Notes: a model not told the origin generated them from the sequence alone. Positions 36,922 to 46,084 are shown, counted from the stretch's first letter. The stretch: 64,000 nucleotides of DNA from Streptomyces sp. NBC_01803 (GCF_035917415.1 NZ_CP109073.1:2153001-2217000); one strand, 5' to 3'. Numbers and translations are program-made.

Positions 36922-38382
36922 TCACCCCCTGGCGCGGAGCCGGCCCGAGACCGCGATGCTCAGCAGGGCCGCCGCCGTCGTGCAGGCGTAGACCGCCACG
37001 AACGCGCCGGCGCCCACCGTCGTGGCCGTCGTCCCGTCCGCCGTCGCCGCCGTGTCGCCGCCGAGGGCGGCGAAGAGGCTGCCCACCGCCGTCAGCATCG
37101 CCACGTTTCCCAGGCTGTCGAAGACCTGGAGGGACGCCACGTTGCCGCCCGCCTCCTCCGGCGTCGACAGCCGCAGCACCAGCACGCCGACCGAGGCGAC
37201 GGCCAGGCCCATGCCGAAGGCGCCGACCGACAGGGTGACCGCCGGGAGCCAGACCGGGACCGCGTCGACCAGCACCAGCGGGGTCGTCGCCACGGCCAGC
37301 GCCACCAGCACAGTGCCCAGGGCCGTCAGCCGGTAACGGCGTGGCTCGGCCCCCGGGAGGGACTGGGCGTACGAGCCCAGCGCCCACAGCCCGCCGGACG
37401 CGGCCAGCGCGAGGCCGGCCTCGGTGTAGGACAGGCCGCGCTGGGTGACCAGCATCAGCGGCAGGAACGCCTGCGACGCCAGCCACGCGGCCGACAGCAG
37501 GCCGCGCAGCGTGATCACGGACGGCAGCCCGCGCGCCGCGCGGAACGTGCCGCGCGGCAGCAGCCGCAGCGCGGACGGCACCAGCAGCGCGAGGCCGGCG
37601 GCCACCGGGATCAGCGACAGCCAACGCGGGTCCTGCCCGCCGTACTGGAGCAGTCCGGCGCCGACCGCCACGGTCCCGGCCAGCCGCAGCCGCCGCCCGT
37701 CGAACCGGCCGGTCGGCGCGCCCTCCGGCGCCCCGGAGAACTGCCCGCGCAGCGCCGGAAGCATGATCATCAGCGGCAGCACGACCAGGACGGTGATGCC
37801 GAGGAACACCCACCGCCAGCCGAACCGTTCCGTCACCGTGCCCGCGATCACCGGCCCCACCATCGACGGCACCACCCAGGCCGCCGAGAACGACGCCAGC
37901 GCCGCCGCCTGCAACCGCTCGGGGAACGCCCGCCGGACGAGCACGTACAGCGCCACGATCACCAGGCCGCCGCCCACGCCCTGCGCCGCCCGGCCCAGCA
38001 CGAAGACCCACATCGTCGCGGCCGTCCCCGACAGCAGCAGCCCGGCCGCGAACGCCGCTATCCCGGCCAGCACGGGACCGGCCGGCCCGCGCCGGTCGGC
38101 CCACTGCCCGGCGACGACCATGCCCAGCAGGCTGGTGGTGAAGAACCCGGAGAACGCGAAGGCGTACAGCCCCAGCCCGTCCAGCGCCTCGGCCGCCGCC
38201 GGCATCGCCGTCCCGACGGCCATGGCCTCGAACGCGATCAGCAGGATCGTGCTGACGCAGCCGAGCGTCAGGGCCCGGTACGGCCGGCTGAGCACACCGC
38301 CCGCCGTCGACGCCGGGGGGGCCGGAGGCAGGGAAAGCGAGGGTTCGGGGGCAGCGGCCGGGGCGGCGTCGACGTCGGTCAT
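36922..38382 (-). CDS. MFS transporter, DHA2-like 14-helix drug exporter type
   Basis: 486-residue integral membrane protein with roughly 13-14 hydrophobic segments. Motifs: LIAFEAMAVGTAMPAAAEAL, GQWADRRGPAGPVLAG (motif A) and GRAAQGVGGGLVIVALYVLVRRAFPERLQ (motif C region). Pattern fits proton-driven multidrug or metabolite exporters. The ATG at 38382 (MTDVDAAP) is preferred to a GTG nine bases upstream. Single gene; the substrate is unknown. Confidence 0.85.
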   Translation of the reverse strand: MTDVDAAPAAAPEPSLSLPPAPPASTAGGVLSRPYRALTLGCVSTILLIAFEAMAVGTAMPAAAEALDGLGLYAFAFSGFFTTSLLGMVVAGQWADRRGPAGPVLAGIAAFAAGLLLSGTAATMWVFVLGRAAQGVGGGLVIVALYVLVRRAFPERLQAAALASFSAAWVVPSMVGPVIAGTVTERFGWRWVFLGITVLVVLPLMIMLPALRGQFSGAPEGAPTGRFDGRRLRLAGTVAVGAGLLQYGGQDPRWLSLIPVAAGLALLVPSALRLLPRGTFRAARGLPSVITLRGLLSAAWLASQAFLPLMLVTQRGLSYTEAGLALAASGGLWALGSYAQSLPGAEPRRYRLTALGTVLVALAVATTPLVLVDAVPVWLPAVTLSVGAFGMGLAVASVGVLVLRLSTPEEAGGNVASLQVFDSLGNVAMLTAVGSLFAALGGDTAATADGTTATTVGAGAFVAVYACTTAAALLSIAVSGRLRARG

Positions 38383-38475
38383 ACGTGACACGGTAAGGAC
38401 CGTAGCCGCACTTCGCCTATGGCTGGGAGCCGTGAGATCCTCGGCCCCCGGCCGGCAGGCCCCGGCCTCCCGGCC

Positions 38476-40803
38476 CTAGGCCACTCCGACCGCCGACTGC
38501 GGCCGGATCGGCAGCCGGTTCACCGGGCGGCCGGTGGCGGCGCGGACCGCCGCCGCCACCGCCGCCGGCGACACCACGACCGGCACCGCGCTGACCGCCT
38601 TCGCCCCGAACGGCGCCACCACGTCCCGCTCCTCGATCAGCTTCACGATCCGCACCTCGGGCGCGTCCAGCGGCGTCGGCAGCGCGTACCCGGCCAGGTC
38701 GGGGCGGCGCACCATGCCGCGCACCACCCGCAGATGCTCGGTGAGCGCGGCGCCGACGCCCTGGGTGACCCCGGCCTCGATCCGGGCCTCCAGCTGCCGC
38801 GGGTTCAGCACCCGCCCGACATCCTGCGCGATCGCCATCTCCACCACACGCACCGAGCCCAGCTCCACGTCCACGTCCACCACCGCCCGGACGGCGGCGA
38901 AGGCCAGGCCGACGAAGGCGTCCCCCTGGCCGGCCTCGTTCAGCGGCTCGGTCGGGTGCGGGCGGCACTGGGCCGTCGCCCACAGCTCCTTGCCCTCCAG
39001 GGCCTCGGCCACGGTCGTGCTCAGCACCCCGTCGTAAGAGGTGATCTTGCCGTCGGCGATCGACAGCAGCTCGGCGGACATGCCGAACTTCGTGGCCAGC
39101 GGCTGGAGAAGCTGGGTGCGGACCATCTTGGCCGCCCGCTCCACCGCGCCGCCCGAGACCCAGGTGTGCCGCCCCCGGCCACCGGCCCCGGCCGATGGCT
39201 GGTCGGTGTCCACGGGCGCGACATGCACCTCGTCCACGCCCAGCACGTCCTGGACGATCTGCCGGGCCAGCGTCGCGAAGCCCTGTCCCGTCTCGACCGC
39301 CGCGCACAGCACGGTGGCGACCGCGCCCTCGACCTTCACCGTGGCCGTCGACACCTCGTCCGTGCCCTCGGCCCCGAGCATGTGCACCATGCCCAGCGCG
39401 TACCCGACGCCGCGCCGCACCGCGCCCGGCTCGGCCGGGCCGTCCGGGCCGCCGGGCAGCAGCCAGTCCTCGACCGGCCCGTCCTTCGGCAGCGCGGGCA
39501 GCGGCGCCTCGCGCACGGCGGCCAGCAGCTCGGCGACCGGCGCCGGGCAGGTCACGGTCTGGCCGGTGGGCAGCGGATCGCCGGTGGCCAGCACATTGCG
39601 CGCGCGCAGCTCGGCCGGGTCGATGCCGAGCCGGGCGGCCAGCATGTCCATCTGGCCCTCATACGCGGCGCACACCTGCAGGGCGCCCTCGCCACGCAGA
39701 TAGCCGGAGGGCGGATTGTTCGTCCGAACGGCCCAGCCGTCGACCACCGCGTTCGGCACCACATAGGGACCGGCGGCGAACGAGACGGCGGCGGCCAGCG
39801 CCTCGGCCGAGTCGTCCGCGTACGCGCCCGCGTCCATCAGGAGCTGCGCCTCGACCTTGACCAGCTTCCCCTCGCGGTCGGCGTGGTGCCAGTACCGCAG
39901 CAGGGTCGGGTGCCGGTGGGCGTGGCCGAGGAACGACTCCTCGCGGGTCGCCGCGAACTTGACGGGGCTGCCGGTGCGGATGGCCAGCAGCGACAGCGGG
40001 AGCTGGAACCCCAGGTCCTCGCGGTCGCCGAGCGCGCCGGGCACCCCGGTGACGTAGATCTTGACCTGCTCGGGCTCCAGGCCCAGGCAGGCGGCGAGCC
40101 GGTCGCGGTCGGTGTGCGGGTCGGTGGTGCCGGTGTAGATCTCGACACCGCCGTCCGGGCGGGGCACGGCGAGACCGGACTCGGCTCCGATGAGCGCCGG
40201 GTCCTGCCGTCCGACGCGGTACAGGCCCTCGACCACGATCTCGCCGGTGGCGGCCGGGTCGCCGTACCGCAGTGGGATGTGGCGGATCAGGTTGCCGTCG
40301 GGGTGGAGGGGCTCGGCCTCGAACGACTTCTCCGGGTCGGTGACCGGGTCGAGGACCTCGTACTCCACGATGATCGCGGCGGCGGCGAGCCGGGCGGTCT
40401 CGGGGTGGTCGGCGGCGACGGCCGCGACCGGCTCCCCGTGGTACCGCACCACGTCGGAGGCCAGGGCGGGCCGGTCGGTGACGGACCGGCCGAGACCGGC
40501 CTCCCCCGCCACGTCCTGGTGGGTGACCACGGCCCGCACCCCGGGCATCTCGGCGGCCTCGGCGGTGTCGATGCCCTTGATGCGCGCGTGCGGGTGCGGG
40601 GAGCGCAGCACGGCGGCCCACAGCAGGCCCTCGGCCCACAGATCGGCGGTGTACGGGTAGGTCCCCCGCACCTTGGCGTCGGCCTCGGCGGGCTCCACCG
40701 AGGCGCCGAGGCCGTGCGGGTCCCGGCGCGGCGGGGCCTCGCCGCCCTGGGCGGGCACCATCGTCACGGCCGCCGCGTCCGGGGCCTGCGCCTGATCCGT
40801 CAT
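38476..40803 (-). CDS. Xanthine dehydrogenase family molybdopterin-binding subunit
   Basis: 775-residue large subunit of a molybdenum hydroxylase. Recognisable parts: DAKVRGTYPYTADLW, VLRSPHPHARIKGIDTAEA, SPVKFAATREESFLGHAHRHP, MDAGAYADDS, RTNNPPSGYLRGEGALQ and DVGRVLNPRQLEARIEAG. Two active-site stretches deviate: the usual RGFG is RGEG, and the GVGEP catalytic-Glu motif near the C-terminus is AVSAV. It overlaps the 2Fe-2S subunit gene by TGATG. The substrate is unknown; its chemistry may differ from xanthine oxidation. Confidence 0.88.
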   Translation of the reverse strand: MTDQAQAPDAAAVTMVPAQGGEAPPRRDPHGLGASVEPAEADAKVRGTYPYTADLWAEGLLWAAVLRSPHPHARIKGIDTAEAAEMPGVRAVVTHQDVAGEAGLGRSVTDRPALASDVVRYHGEPVAAVAADHPETARLAAAAIIVEYEVLDPVTDPEKSFEAEPLHPDGNLIRHIPLRYGDPAATGEIVVEGLYRVGRQDPALIGAESGLAVPRPDGGVEIYTGTTDPHTDRDRLAACLGLEPEQVKIYVTGVPGALGDREDLGFQLPLSLLAIRTGSPVKFAATREESFLGHAHRHPTLLRYWHHADREGKLVKVEAQLLMDAGAYADDSAEALAAAVSFAAGPYVVPNAVVDGWAVRTNNPPSGYLRGEGALQVCAAYEGQMDMLAARLGIDPAELRARNVLATGDPLPTGQTVTCPAPVAELLAAVREAPLPALPKDGPVEDWLLPGGPDGPAEPGAVRRGVGYALGMVHMLGAEGTDEVSTATVKVEGAVATVLCAAVETGQGFATLARQIVQDVLGVDEVHVAPVDTDQPSAGAGGRGRHTWVSGGAVERAAKMVRTQLLQPLATKFGMSAELLSIADGKITSYDGVLSTTVAEALEGKELWATAQCRPHPTEPLNEAGQGDAFVGLAFAAVRAVVDVDVELGSVRVVEMAIAQDVGRVLNPRQLEARIEAGVTQGVGAALTEHLRVVRGMVRRPDLAGYALPTPLDAPEVRIVKLIEERDVVAPFGAKAVSAVPVVVSPAAVAAAVRAATGRPVNRLPIRPQSAVGVA

Positions 40804-42167
40804 CACACGCCTCCTGCCTGGGGATAACCCCGGCCGGAGGCCGGGGGCGGCCCGGCCTGGTGGGGAATGCGGGCGGTCTGCTCGTGAGCCGCGGGCAAGG
40901 CGGCGGGTCCGGCGACGGTCGCCGGGTCGTTCGGCTCGGGGGCGGGCTCGGGGGCCGGTGCGGGACGCGCGGCACGCTCGGCGCGTTCGCCGCGCTCGGC
41001 GCGCGGATTCCGCGCCGCGCGCTCGCTCACCACCGTGCGCACCGCGTCGAGCACCCCCCGGTAGCCGGAGCAACGGCACAGGTTGCCGCACAGGGCCCGG
41101 CGGGTCTCCAGCTCGGTGGGCGCCGGATTGCCCTCCAGCAGGTCGTGGACGGTCATGGCCATGCCGGGCAGGCAGAAGCCGCACTGCACGGCCGAGGCGG
41201 CCAGCGCCCGCTGCACGTCGGACGGCGTGCCATCGCCACCCAGGCCCTCGACCGTACGGATCTCGCTGTCAGCCGAGGTCGCCGCGGGCACCAGGCAGGC
41301 CGCCACCAGACGGCCGTCGACCTGGACCGAGCAGGCTCCGCACTCACCCTGCGCGCAGCCGTCCTTCGCGCCGGCCAGGCCGAGCCGCTCGCGCAGCACG
41401 TAGAGCAGCGATTCGCCGATCCACGCGCCGGAGACGGGCCGGTCCACGCCGTTGACGCGCAGCACGTACGAGACCTCGGGATGCTCACTGCGGCTGCCGC
41501 CCTGAGCGGCTCCCCCGGCCGCCTCGCCCGCCGTTTCGACGGGCACCGGCTCCACCGCGCCGGGCACGGGGGCGGGGGCGGGGATCTCCGGCGCGGATGC
41601 CGTCACCGGCGCCGCCGCCTGCGCGAGCACGGGCCCGGGCTCCGGCTCCGGCTCCGGCGGATGCGGCTCACCGGCCGGCGCCGCCGACCAGGGCGACGGG
41701 GGAACGGGCTCGCCGGCCGCCGACCACGGGGCCCTGTCGTGCCCGGCCTGCGGCGGCTCCGCGCCGGCCGGGCCGGCCGGGCCCGAGCCGGCGGGACCCT
41801 CGCCCAGCGGGCGGCGCCCGCCCGCCAGCGCAGCGCCCTGGCCCATGGCGGCGGCGGACGGCCGCTGCGGGGAGCGGGGAGCCGCGCCCCCGGCCTCCGG
41901 CTGCGGTGTGCCCCAGCCGAACGGCATCGTCCACTGCCCGGTCGCACCCGGGTCGGTGGTCGCCTCGGTGGTGGCCGGCGGCGCGGCGGGCCGACCGATC
42001 TCCGGCGGCCGGTACCCGTGGCCCGGCGCGGCGAGCGGCTCGCCGCCCGACTCCTCCGCGTAGCCGGGCGGAAGCTCTATGAAGGCGGTGGCCTCCGCGT
42101 CGTACTCGCCGCCCCAGCTCGGCTGCGGGCCGTGGGCGTCCGGGCCCGGCTGCTGTTCGTTGCTCAT
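40803..42167 (-). CDS. 2Fe-2S subunit of molybdenum hydroxylase with long N-terminal extension
   Basis: 454 residues. The 2Fe-2S domains (about residues 230-390) carry both cluster sites: DGCAQGECGACSVQVDGR and QCGFCLPGMAM with LCGNLCRCSGYRGVLDA; all eight cysteines are kept. A Pro/Ala/Gly-rich extension of about 230 residues precedes it and a disordered Ala/Pro tail follows, more than doubling the usual 160-residue length. It is the middle gene of the hydroxylase operon, joined by overlaps to both neighbours. Confidence 0.88.
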   Translation of the reverse strand: MSNEQQPGPDAHGPQPSWGGEYDAEATAFIELPPGYAEESGGEPLAAPGHGYRPPEIGRPAAPPATTEATTDPGATGQWTMPFGWGTPQPEAGGAAPRSPQRPSAAAMGQGAALAGGRRPLGEGPAGSGPAGPAGAEPPQAGHDRAPWSAAGEPVPPSPWSAAPAGEPHPPEPEPEPGPVLAQAAAPVTASAPEIPAPAPVPGAVEPVPVETAGEAAGGAAQGGSRSEHPEVSYVLRVNGVDRPVSGAWIGESLLYVLRERLGLAGAKDGCAQGECGACSVQVDGRLVAACLVPAATSADSEIRTVEGLGGDGTPSDVQRALAASAVQCGFCLPGMAMTVHDLLEGNPAPTELETRRALCGNLCRCSGYRGVLDAVRTVVSERAARNPRAERGERAERAARPAPAPEPAPEPNDPATVAGPAALPAAHEQTARIPHQAGPPPASGRGYPQAGGV

Positions 42168-43069
42168 GCGAGAGCCCTTCCGAGTCCACGGCGGGCGAGT
42201 GTTGCCACGGTACGCCTCATGTGCAGCACGGCGGCGGGGAGTTGGGCGGGCTCGCCGCCGTCCTCCGGCGCCTGCGGGTCCGGGATGCAGGCCATCCCGA
42301 CGTAGTCACCGAAGGCCGCGAGCACCTCAGGCGCCAGGTCGCGCTCGCCGTCCCAGTCGACCAGCGAGGCCACCCAGCGCTCCGCGTCCAGCGGGCGCAG
42401 CGGCATCGGGGCGACGGCGCCGACCGCGCAGCGCACCTCGCGGCGCATCGGGTCGAGCACCACGGCCACCGAGACGAGCGCGCGCCCGGGGCCGGTGCGG
42501 CTGGTGGCCTTGAGGAACGTCTGCGCGGCGTGCAGCAGCGGCACCCGGACGTGGGCCAGCAGCTCTCCCGGGCGCAGCCGGTCGCGGCCGGCCAGCAGGT
42601 GGCTGACGGGGATCTGCCGGCCATCCCCGTCGGGGCCCGCCACCAGCAGCGTCGCCTCCAGGGCGGCCAGCACGGGAAGGGTGTCGCCGGTGGGGGCGGC
42701 GGAGATGATGTTGCCGCCGAGCGTCCCGGCGTTGCGCACCTGCGGCGGCCCGGCGGAGCGGGCGGCGGCGGCCAGCCCCGGGATGAGGGCGGCGAAGTCG
42801 GGGCGGGCCATGCGCGCGTGGGTCAGGCACGCGCCCAGCAGCGCGTGACCGTCCTGATACGCCCAGCCGCGCAGCTCCGCCAAGCGCCCGAGGCCCACCA
42901 GGGCGGCCGGGCGCAGCAGCCCGGCGTTGACCCCGGCCATCAGGTCGGTACCGCCCGCGACCGGCACGGCCGCGGGCACCTCGGCCAGCGCGGCCACGGC
43001 GTCGTCCAGCGTGGCCGGGAGCGCGACGAGCCGGTCCGTCTGCGGTGCATGCGGTGCGTGCGTGCTCAA
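42164..43069 (-). CDS. FAD-binding subunit of molybdenum hydroxylase
   Basis: 301-residue CoxM-type flavoprotein subunit. FAD motifs: VAGGTDLMAGVNAGLLRPAALVGLGRL and AGPPQVRNAGTLGGNIISAAPTGDTLPVLAALEA. It passes electrons from the 2Fe-2S subunit. It is the first gene of the three-gene operon, reading FAD subunit, 2Fe-2S subunit, Mo subunit. It begins with TTG (43069), with AAAGGGG upstream; no closer ATG or GTG fits. Confidence 0.88.
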   Translation of the reverse strand: MSTHAPHAPQTDRLVALPATLDDAVAALAEVPAAVPVAGGTDLMAGVNAGLLRPAALVGLGRLAELRGWAYQDGHALLGACLTHARMARPDFAALIPGLAAAARSAGPPQVRNAGTLGGNIISAAPTGDTLPVLAALEATLLVAGPDGDGRQIPVSHLLAGRDRLRPGELLAHVRVPLLHAAQTFLKATSRTGPGRALVSVAVVLDPMRREVRCAVGAVAPMPLRPLDAERWVASLVDWDGERDLAPEVLAAFGDYVGMACIPDPQAPEDGGEPAQLPAAVLHMRRTVATLARRGLGRALA

Positions 43070-43256
43070 TCCAGCCCCTTTCCGGTCGTCCCGGCTGCCG
43101 AGCCGTACGGTACGTGCTCAGGGCCGGGACGTGGCAACTCTGGCATAGATTCCGGCTCCGCCGACGCGGGGGTCGCCCGGCCGCGGGACGGGGTGGGGAG
43201 AGCCGGACCGGACGTGGACGGCATCTCACACGATCAGGGCATACGGGCGCGGCCCC

Positions 43257-43276
43257 GGCCGCCGCGGAAGGCGGCC
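43257..43276 (-). terminator. Candidate terminator after DUF3039
   Basis: A 7-bp stem GGCCGCC/GGCGGCC with a 6-base loop, about 78 bases past the minus-strand DUF3039 stop. No U-run; assignment from position only. Confidence 0.4.
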
Positions 43277-43353
43277 GACCGGGGGCGCCACCCGGCTCCC
43301 GAGGGGGTCGGCGGGGGGCGTCCGCCGCCGGGCGCGGCCCGGCGGCGGGGCGG

Positions 43354-43644
43354 CTACTGCTTGCCGCCCTTGCCGTCCTTGCCGCCGCCCCCGAAGGAGC
43401 CCATGGACTCGTAGATCTCCTTGCACATGGGGCACACCGGGTACTTCTTCGGGTCCCGGCCGGGCACCCAGACCTTCCCGCAGAGCGCGACGACGGGGGT
43501 ACCGTCCAACGCGCTCGCCATGATCTTGTCCTTCTGGACATAGTGGGCGAAGCGCTCGTGGTCGCCATCGCCGTGCGTCGTCTGCGGGGTGGGCTCGACG
43601 AGGGTGCCGGTGCCCGCTCCGCGCTCGGGCTCAACAGTGCTCAT
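43354..43644 (-). CDS. DUF3039 domain protein
   Basis: 96 residues: ERFAHYVQKDKIMASALDGTPVVALCGKVW, then PGRDPKKYPVCPMCKEIYESM. The Cys pattern (one Cys, then CPMC) suggests a zinc-ribbon-like site. A Gly/Lys-rich tail (GGGGKDGKGGKQ) ends the protein. Conserved in actinobacteria next to YqgE and murA; function unknown. The ATG at 43644 is 11 bases after the YqgE stop, so they are probably co-transcribed. Confidence 0.85.
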   Translation of the reverse strand: MSTVEPERGAGTGTLVEPTPQTTHGDGDHERFAHYVQKDKIMASALDGTPVVALCGKVWVPGRDPKKYPVCPMCKEIYESMGSFGGGGKDGKGGKQ

Positions 43645-43655
43645 GAGTACCAAGC

Positions 43656-44213
43656 CTAATTGAGCGACGGGTCGTCCGGATATGTGGCGAGCAGGGCCAG
43701 ACTGCCGCGCTGGCGGCGCAGCACGGCCCGCCACAGCCGCTCGGGGTCGGGCGCGGAGACGTCGCCCGGCTCGGAATCCACGACATACCAGGCACCCTCC
43801 TCCAGCTCCCGTTCGAGCTGCTCCGGCCCCCAGCCGGCGTAACCGGCGAAAATCCGCAGCGAGCCCACCTCGGCGGCCAGCACCTCGGGCGGCGCCTCCA
43901 GGTCGACCAGGCCGATCGAGCCGTGCACGCGGCGCCAGCCGAGCGTCCCGGAGCCGGGGACGACGGCGAGCGCGAGCGCGGCGTCCAGGGCGACGGGGCC
44001 GCCCTGGAAGACGACGCCGGGCTCGCCGGCGAGCGCGGCCCACGGTTCCAGGACCTCGGAGACGCCCACGGGTGTCGGGCGGTTGAGGACGACCCCCAGG
44101 GCTCCCTCGCGGTCGTGGTCGAGGAGCAGCACGACGGAGCGGTCGAAGTTCGGATCGGACAGCGCGGGCGTGGCCACCAGCAGCCGCCCGGTGAGCGAGG
44201 ACGCCTCGGTCAT
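43656..44213 (-). CDS. YqgE/AlgH family protein
   Basis: 185 residues with the YqgE fold signatures SLTGRLLVATPALSDPNFDRSVVLLLDHD, GALGVVLNRPTPV and RIFAGYAGWGPEQLERELEEGAWYV. The function of this widespread family is not settled. The ATG at 44213 (MTEASSLTGRLLVATP) is supported by homology; longer starts add a non-homologous leader. It is divergent from murA. Confidence 0.9.
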   Translation of the reverse strand: MTEASSLTGRLLVATPALSDPNFDRSVVLLLDHDREGALGVVLNRPTPVGVSEVLEPWAALAGEPGVVFQGGPVALDAALALAVVPGSGTLGWRRVHGSIGLVDLEAPPEVLAAEVGSLRIFAGYAGWGPEQLERELEEGAWYVVDSEPGDVSAPDPERLWRAVLRRQRGSLALLATYPDDPSLN

Positions 44214-44352
44214 GGAGCCATGATTCCGCATCGCCCGGGGTACTGGGGAATGCCGTCCACCGACCGCCCCCGGACCGCTCCGGCGGGGGCGCACTACCAT
44301 CGATGCGGTTGGCCGCATCCATCCGCATCCATCCGCGCAGATCGTGAGTCTC

Positions 44353-45672
44353 ATGACCGACGACGTACTTCTTGTTCACGGGGGCACCCCGATCGAGGGG
44401 GAGATCCGGGTCCGGGGGGCCAAGAACCTGGTGCCCAAGGCCATGGTGGCGGCGCTGCTCGGCAGCGCCCCCAGCCGGCTGCGGAACGTGCCCGACATCC
44501 GCGACGTGCGGGTGGTGCGCGGGCTGCTGCAGTTGCACGGCGTGACCGTGCGCAGCGGAGAGGAACACGGCGAGCTGGTGCTCGACCCCTCGCGCGTGGA
44601 GAGCGCGAACGTGGCCGACATCGACGCGCACGCCGGGTCCTCCCGCATCCCGATCCTGTTCTGCGGCCCGCTGCTGCACCGGCTCGGTCACGCCTTCATC
44701 CCGGGGCTCGGCGGCTGCGACATCGGCGGCCGGCCGGTCGACTTCCACTTCGACGTGCTGCGGCAGTTCGGCGCGGTGATCGAGAAACGGGCCGACGGGC
44801 AGTACCTGGAGGCGCCACGCGGCCTGCGCGGCTGCAAGATCCAGCTGCCGTACCCGTCGGTCGGCTCCACCGAGCAGGTGCTGCTGACGGCCGTGCTGGC
44901 CGAGGGCGTGACCGAGCTGTCCAACGCGGCCGTGGAGCCGGAGATCGAGGATTTGATCTGCGTGCTCCAGAAGATGGGCGCGATGATCTCGATGGACACC
45001 GACCGGACCATCCGGATCACCGGCGTCGAGCGGCTCGGCGGCTACACGCACCGGGCGCTGCCGGACCGGCTGGAGGCGGCGTCCTGGGCGAGCGCGGCGC
45101 TGGCCACCAAGGGCAGCGTCTACGTCCACGGCGCGAGCCAGCGGTCGATGATGACGTTTCTCAACGTGTACCGGAAAGTGGGCGGCGCGTTCGAGATCGA
45201 CGAGCAGGGCATCCGCTTCTGGCACCCCGGCGGCCCGCTGAACGCGATCGCGCTGGAGACCGACGTGCACCCCGGCTTCCAGACGGACTGGCAGCAGCCG
45301 CTGGTGGTGGCGCTGACGCAGGCGTCGGGGCTGTCCATCGTGCACGAGACGGTGTACGAGTCGCGGCTCGGCTTCACCAGCGCGCTCAACCAGATGGGCG
45401 CGCACATCCAGCTCTACCGCGAGTGCCTGGGCGGCACGCCCTGCCGCTTCGGGCAGCGCAACTTCCTGCACTCCGCCGTGGTCTCCGGTCCCACCAAGCT
45501 GCACGGCGCGAATCTGGTCATCCCGGACCTGCGCGGCGGCTTCTCGTATCTGATCGCGGCACTGGCGGCCGAGGGCACCTCGCGGGTGCACGGGATCGGG
45601 CTGATCAACCGCGGCTATGAGAACTTCGTCCGGAAGCTGGAGAGCCTGGGCGCCAAGGTCGAGCGCCCGTAG
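44353..45672 (+). CDS. murA: UDP-N-acetylglucosamine 1-carboxyvinyltransferase
   Basis: 439-residue MurA, the first committed enzyme of peptidoglycan synthesis, transferring enolpyruvate from PEP. VHGGTPIEGEIRVRGAKNLVPKAMVAALL is the N-terminal signature, and the PEP-binding cysteine lies in LGGCDIGGRPVDFH. It therefore keeps the cysteine targeted by fosfomycin. The ATG at 44353 is chosen (MTDDVLLVHGG); GTG 44344, three codons upstream, is possible. A bidirectional terminator separates it from hup. Confidence 0.93.
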   Translation: MTDDVLLVHGGTPIEGEIRVRGAKNLVPKAMVAALLGSAPSRLRNVPDIRDVRVVRGLLQLHGVTVRSGEEHGELVLDPSRVESANVADIDAHAGSSRIPILFCGPLLHRLGHAFIPGLGGCDIGGRPVDFHFDVLRQFGAVIEKRADGQYLEAPRGLRGCKIQLPYPSVGSTEQVLLTAVLAEGVTELSNAAVEPEIEDLICVLQKMGAMISMDTDRTIRITGVERLGGYTHRALPDRLEAASWASAALATKGSVYVHGASQRSMMTFLNVYRKVGGAFEIDEQGIRFWHPGGPLNAIALETDVHPGFQTDWQQPLVVALTQASGLSIVHETVYESRLGFTSALNQMGAHIQLYRECLGGTPCRFGQRNFLHSAVVSGPTKLHGANLVIPDLRGGFSYLIAALAAEGTSRVHGIGLINRGYENFVRKLESLGAKVERP

Positions 45673-45714
45673 GGGCGTTGGGGCACCGGCGCGTTCGAGG
45701 AAGAGTGCACGGAC

Positions 45715-45739
45715 GTGAGTTCACTTAAGTGAGTTCACT
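45715..45739. promoter_or_regulatory. Two direct copies of GTGAGTTCACT forming a TCACTTAAGTGA palindrome
   Basis: Two exact 11-base copies spaced by 3 bases; the junction TCACTTAAGTGA is a perfect 12-base palindrome. Each copy also has inverted arms (GTGA and TCAC). It lies downstream of murA, before the shared terminator. The AT-richness and symmetry suggest a protein site rather than coding remnants, but no target gene is obvious. Confidence 0.5.
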
Positions 45740-45757
45740 GAAGAGAACGGAACAGAG

Positions 45758-45785
45758 AAGGGGTGGCCCGGCCGGGCCACCCCTT
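45758..45785. terminator. Bidirectional terminator between murA and hup
   Basis: A perfect 28-base inverted repeat (arms AAGGGGTGGCCCGG) centred between the two convergent stops. It ends in AA on one strand and TT on the other, serving both genes. Confidence 0.85.
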
Positions 45786-45802
45786 GTCGCGTGCTGAGAG
45801 CG

Positions 45803-46084
45803 TCACTTGCCCTTGGCGGCGTCCTTCAGCTTGGAGCCCGCGGACACCTTGACGCTGTATCCGGCCGGAATCTGGATCGGCTCCCCGGTCTGCGGGTTGC
45901 GGGCGGTCCGGGCGGCGCGGTGGGTCCGCTCGAAGGTCAGGAATCCGGGAATCGTGACCTTTTCGTCCCCCTTGGCAACGACCTCCCCGATGGTCTCGGC
46001 CAGGGCCGCCAGCACAGCGTCGGCGTCCTTCCGAGTCACCTCGGCGCGCTCCGACAGAGCGGCCACCAGCTCACTGCGGTTCAT
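45803..46084 (-). CDS. hup: HU family DNA-binding protein
   Basis: 93-residue nucleoid protein. MNRSELVAALSERAEVTRKDADAVLAALAETIGEVVAKGDEKVTIPGFLTFERTHRAARTARNPQTGEPIQIPAG fits HU in order, including the DNA-intercalating Pro arm (RNPQTGEP). The short length without a Lys/Ala-rich tail marks it as the HupA type rather than the long HupS. ATG 46084 with GGGAG upstream. Convergent with murA. Confidence 0.95.
   Translation of the reverse strand: MNRSELVAALSERAEVTRKDADAVLAALAETIGEVVAKGDEKVTIPGFLTFERTHRAARTARNPQTGEPIQIPAGYSVKVSAGSKLKDAAKGK

Noticed and set aside
38419..40827. Long plus-strand frame opposite the molybdenum hydroxylase
   Set aside because: The minus-strand gene has recognisable subunit motifs and start/stop overlaps with its partners; the plus frame is a shadow.
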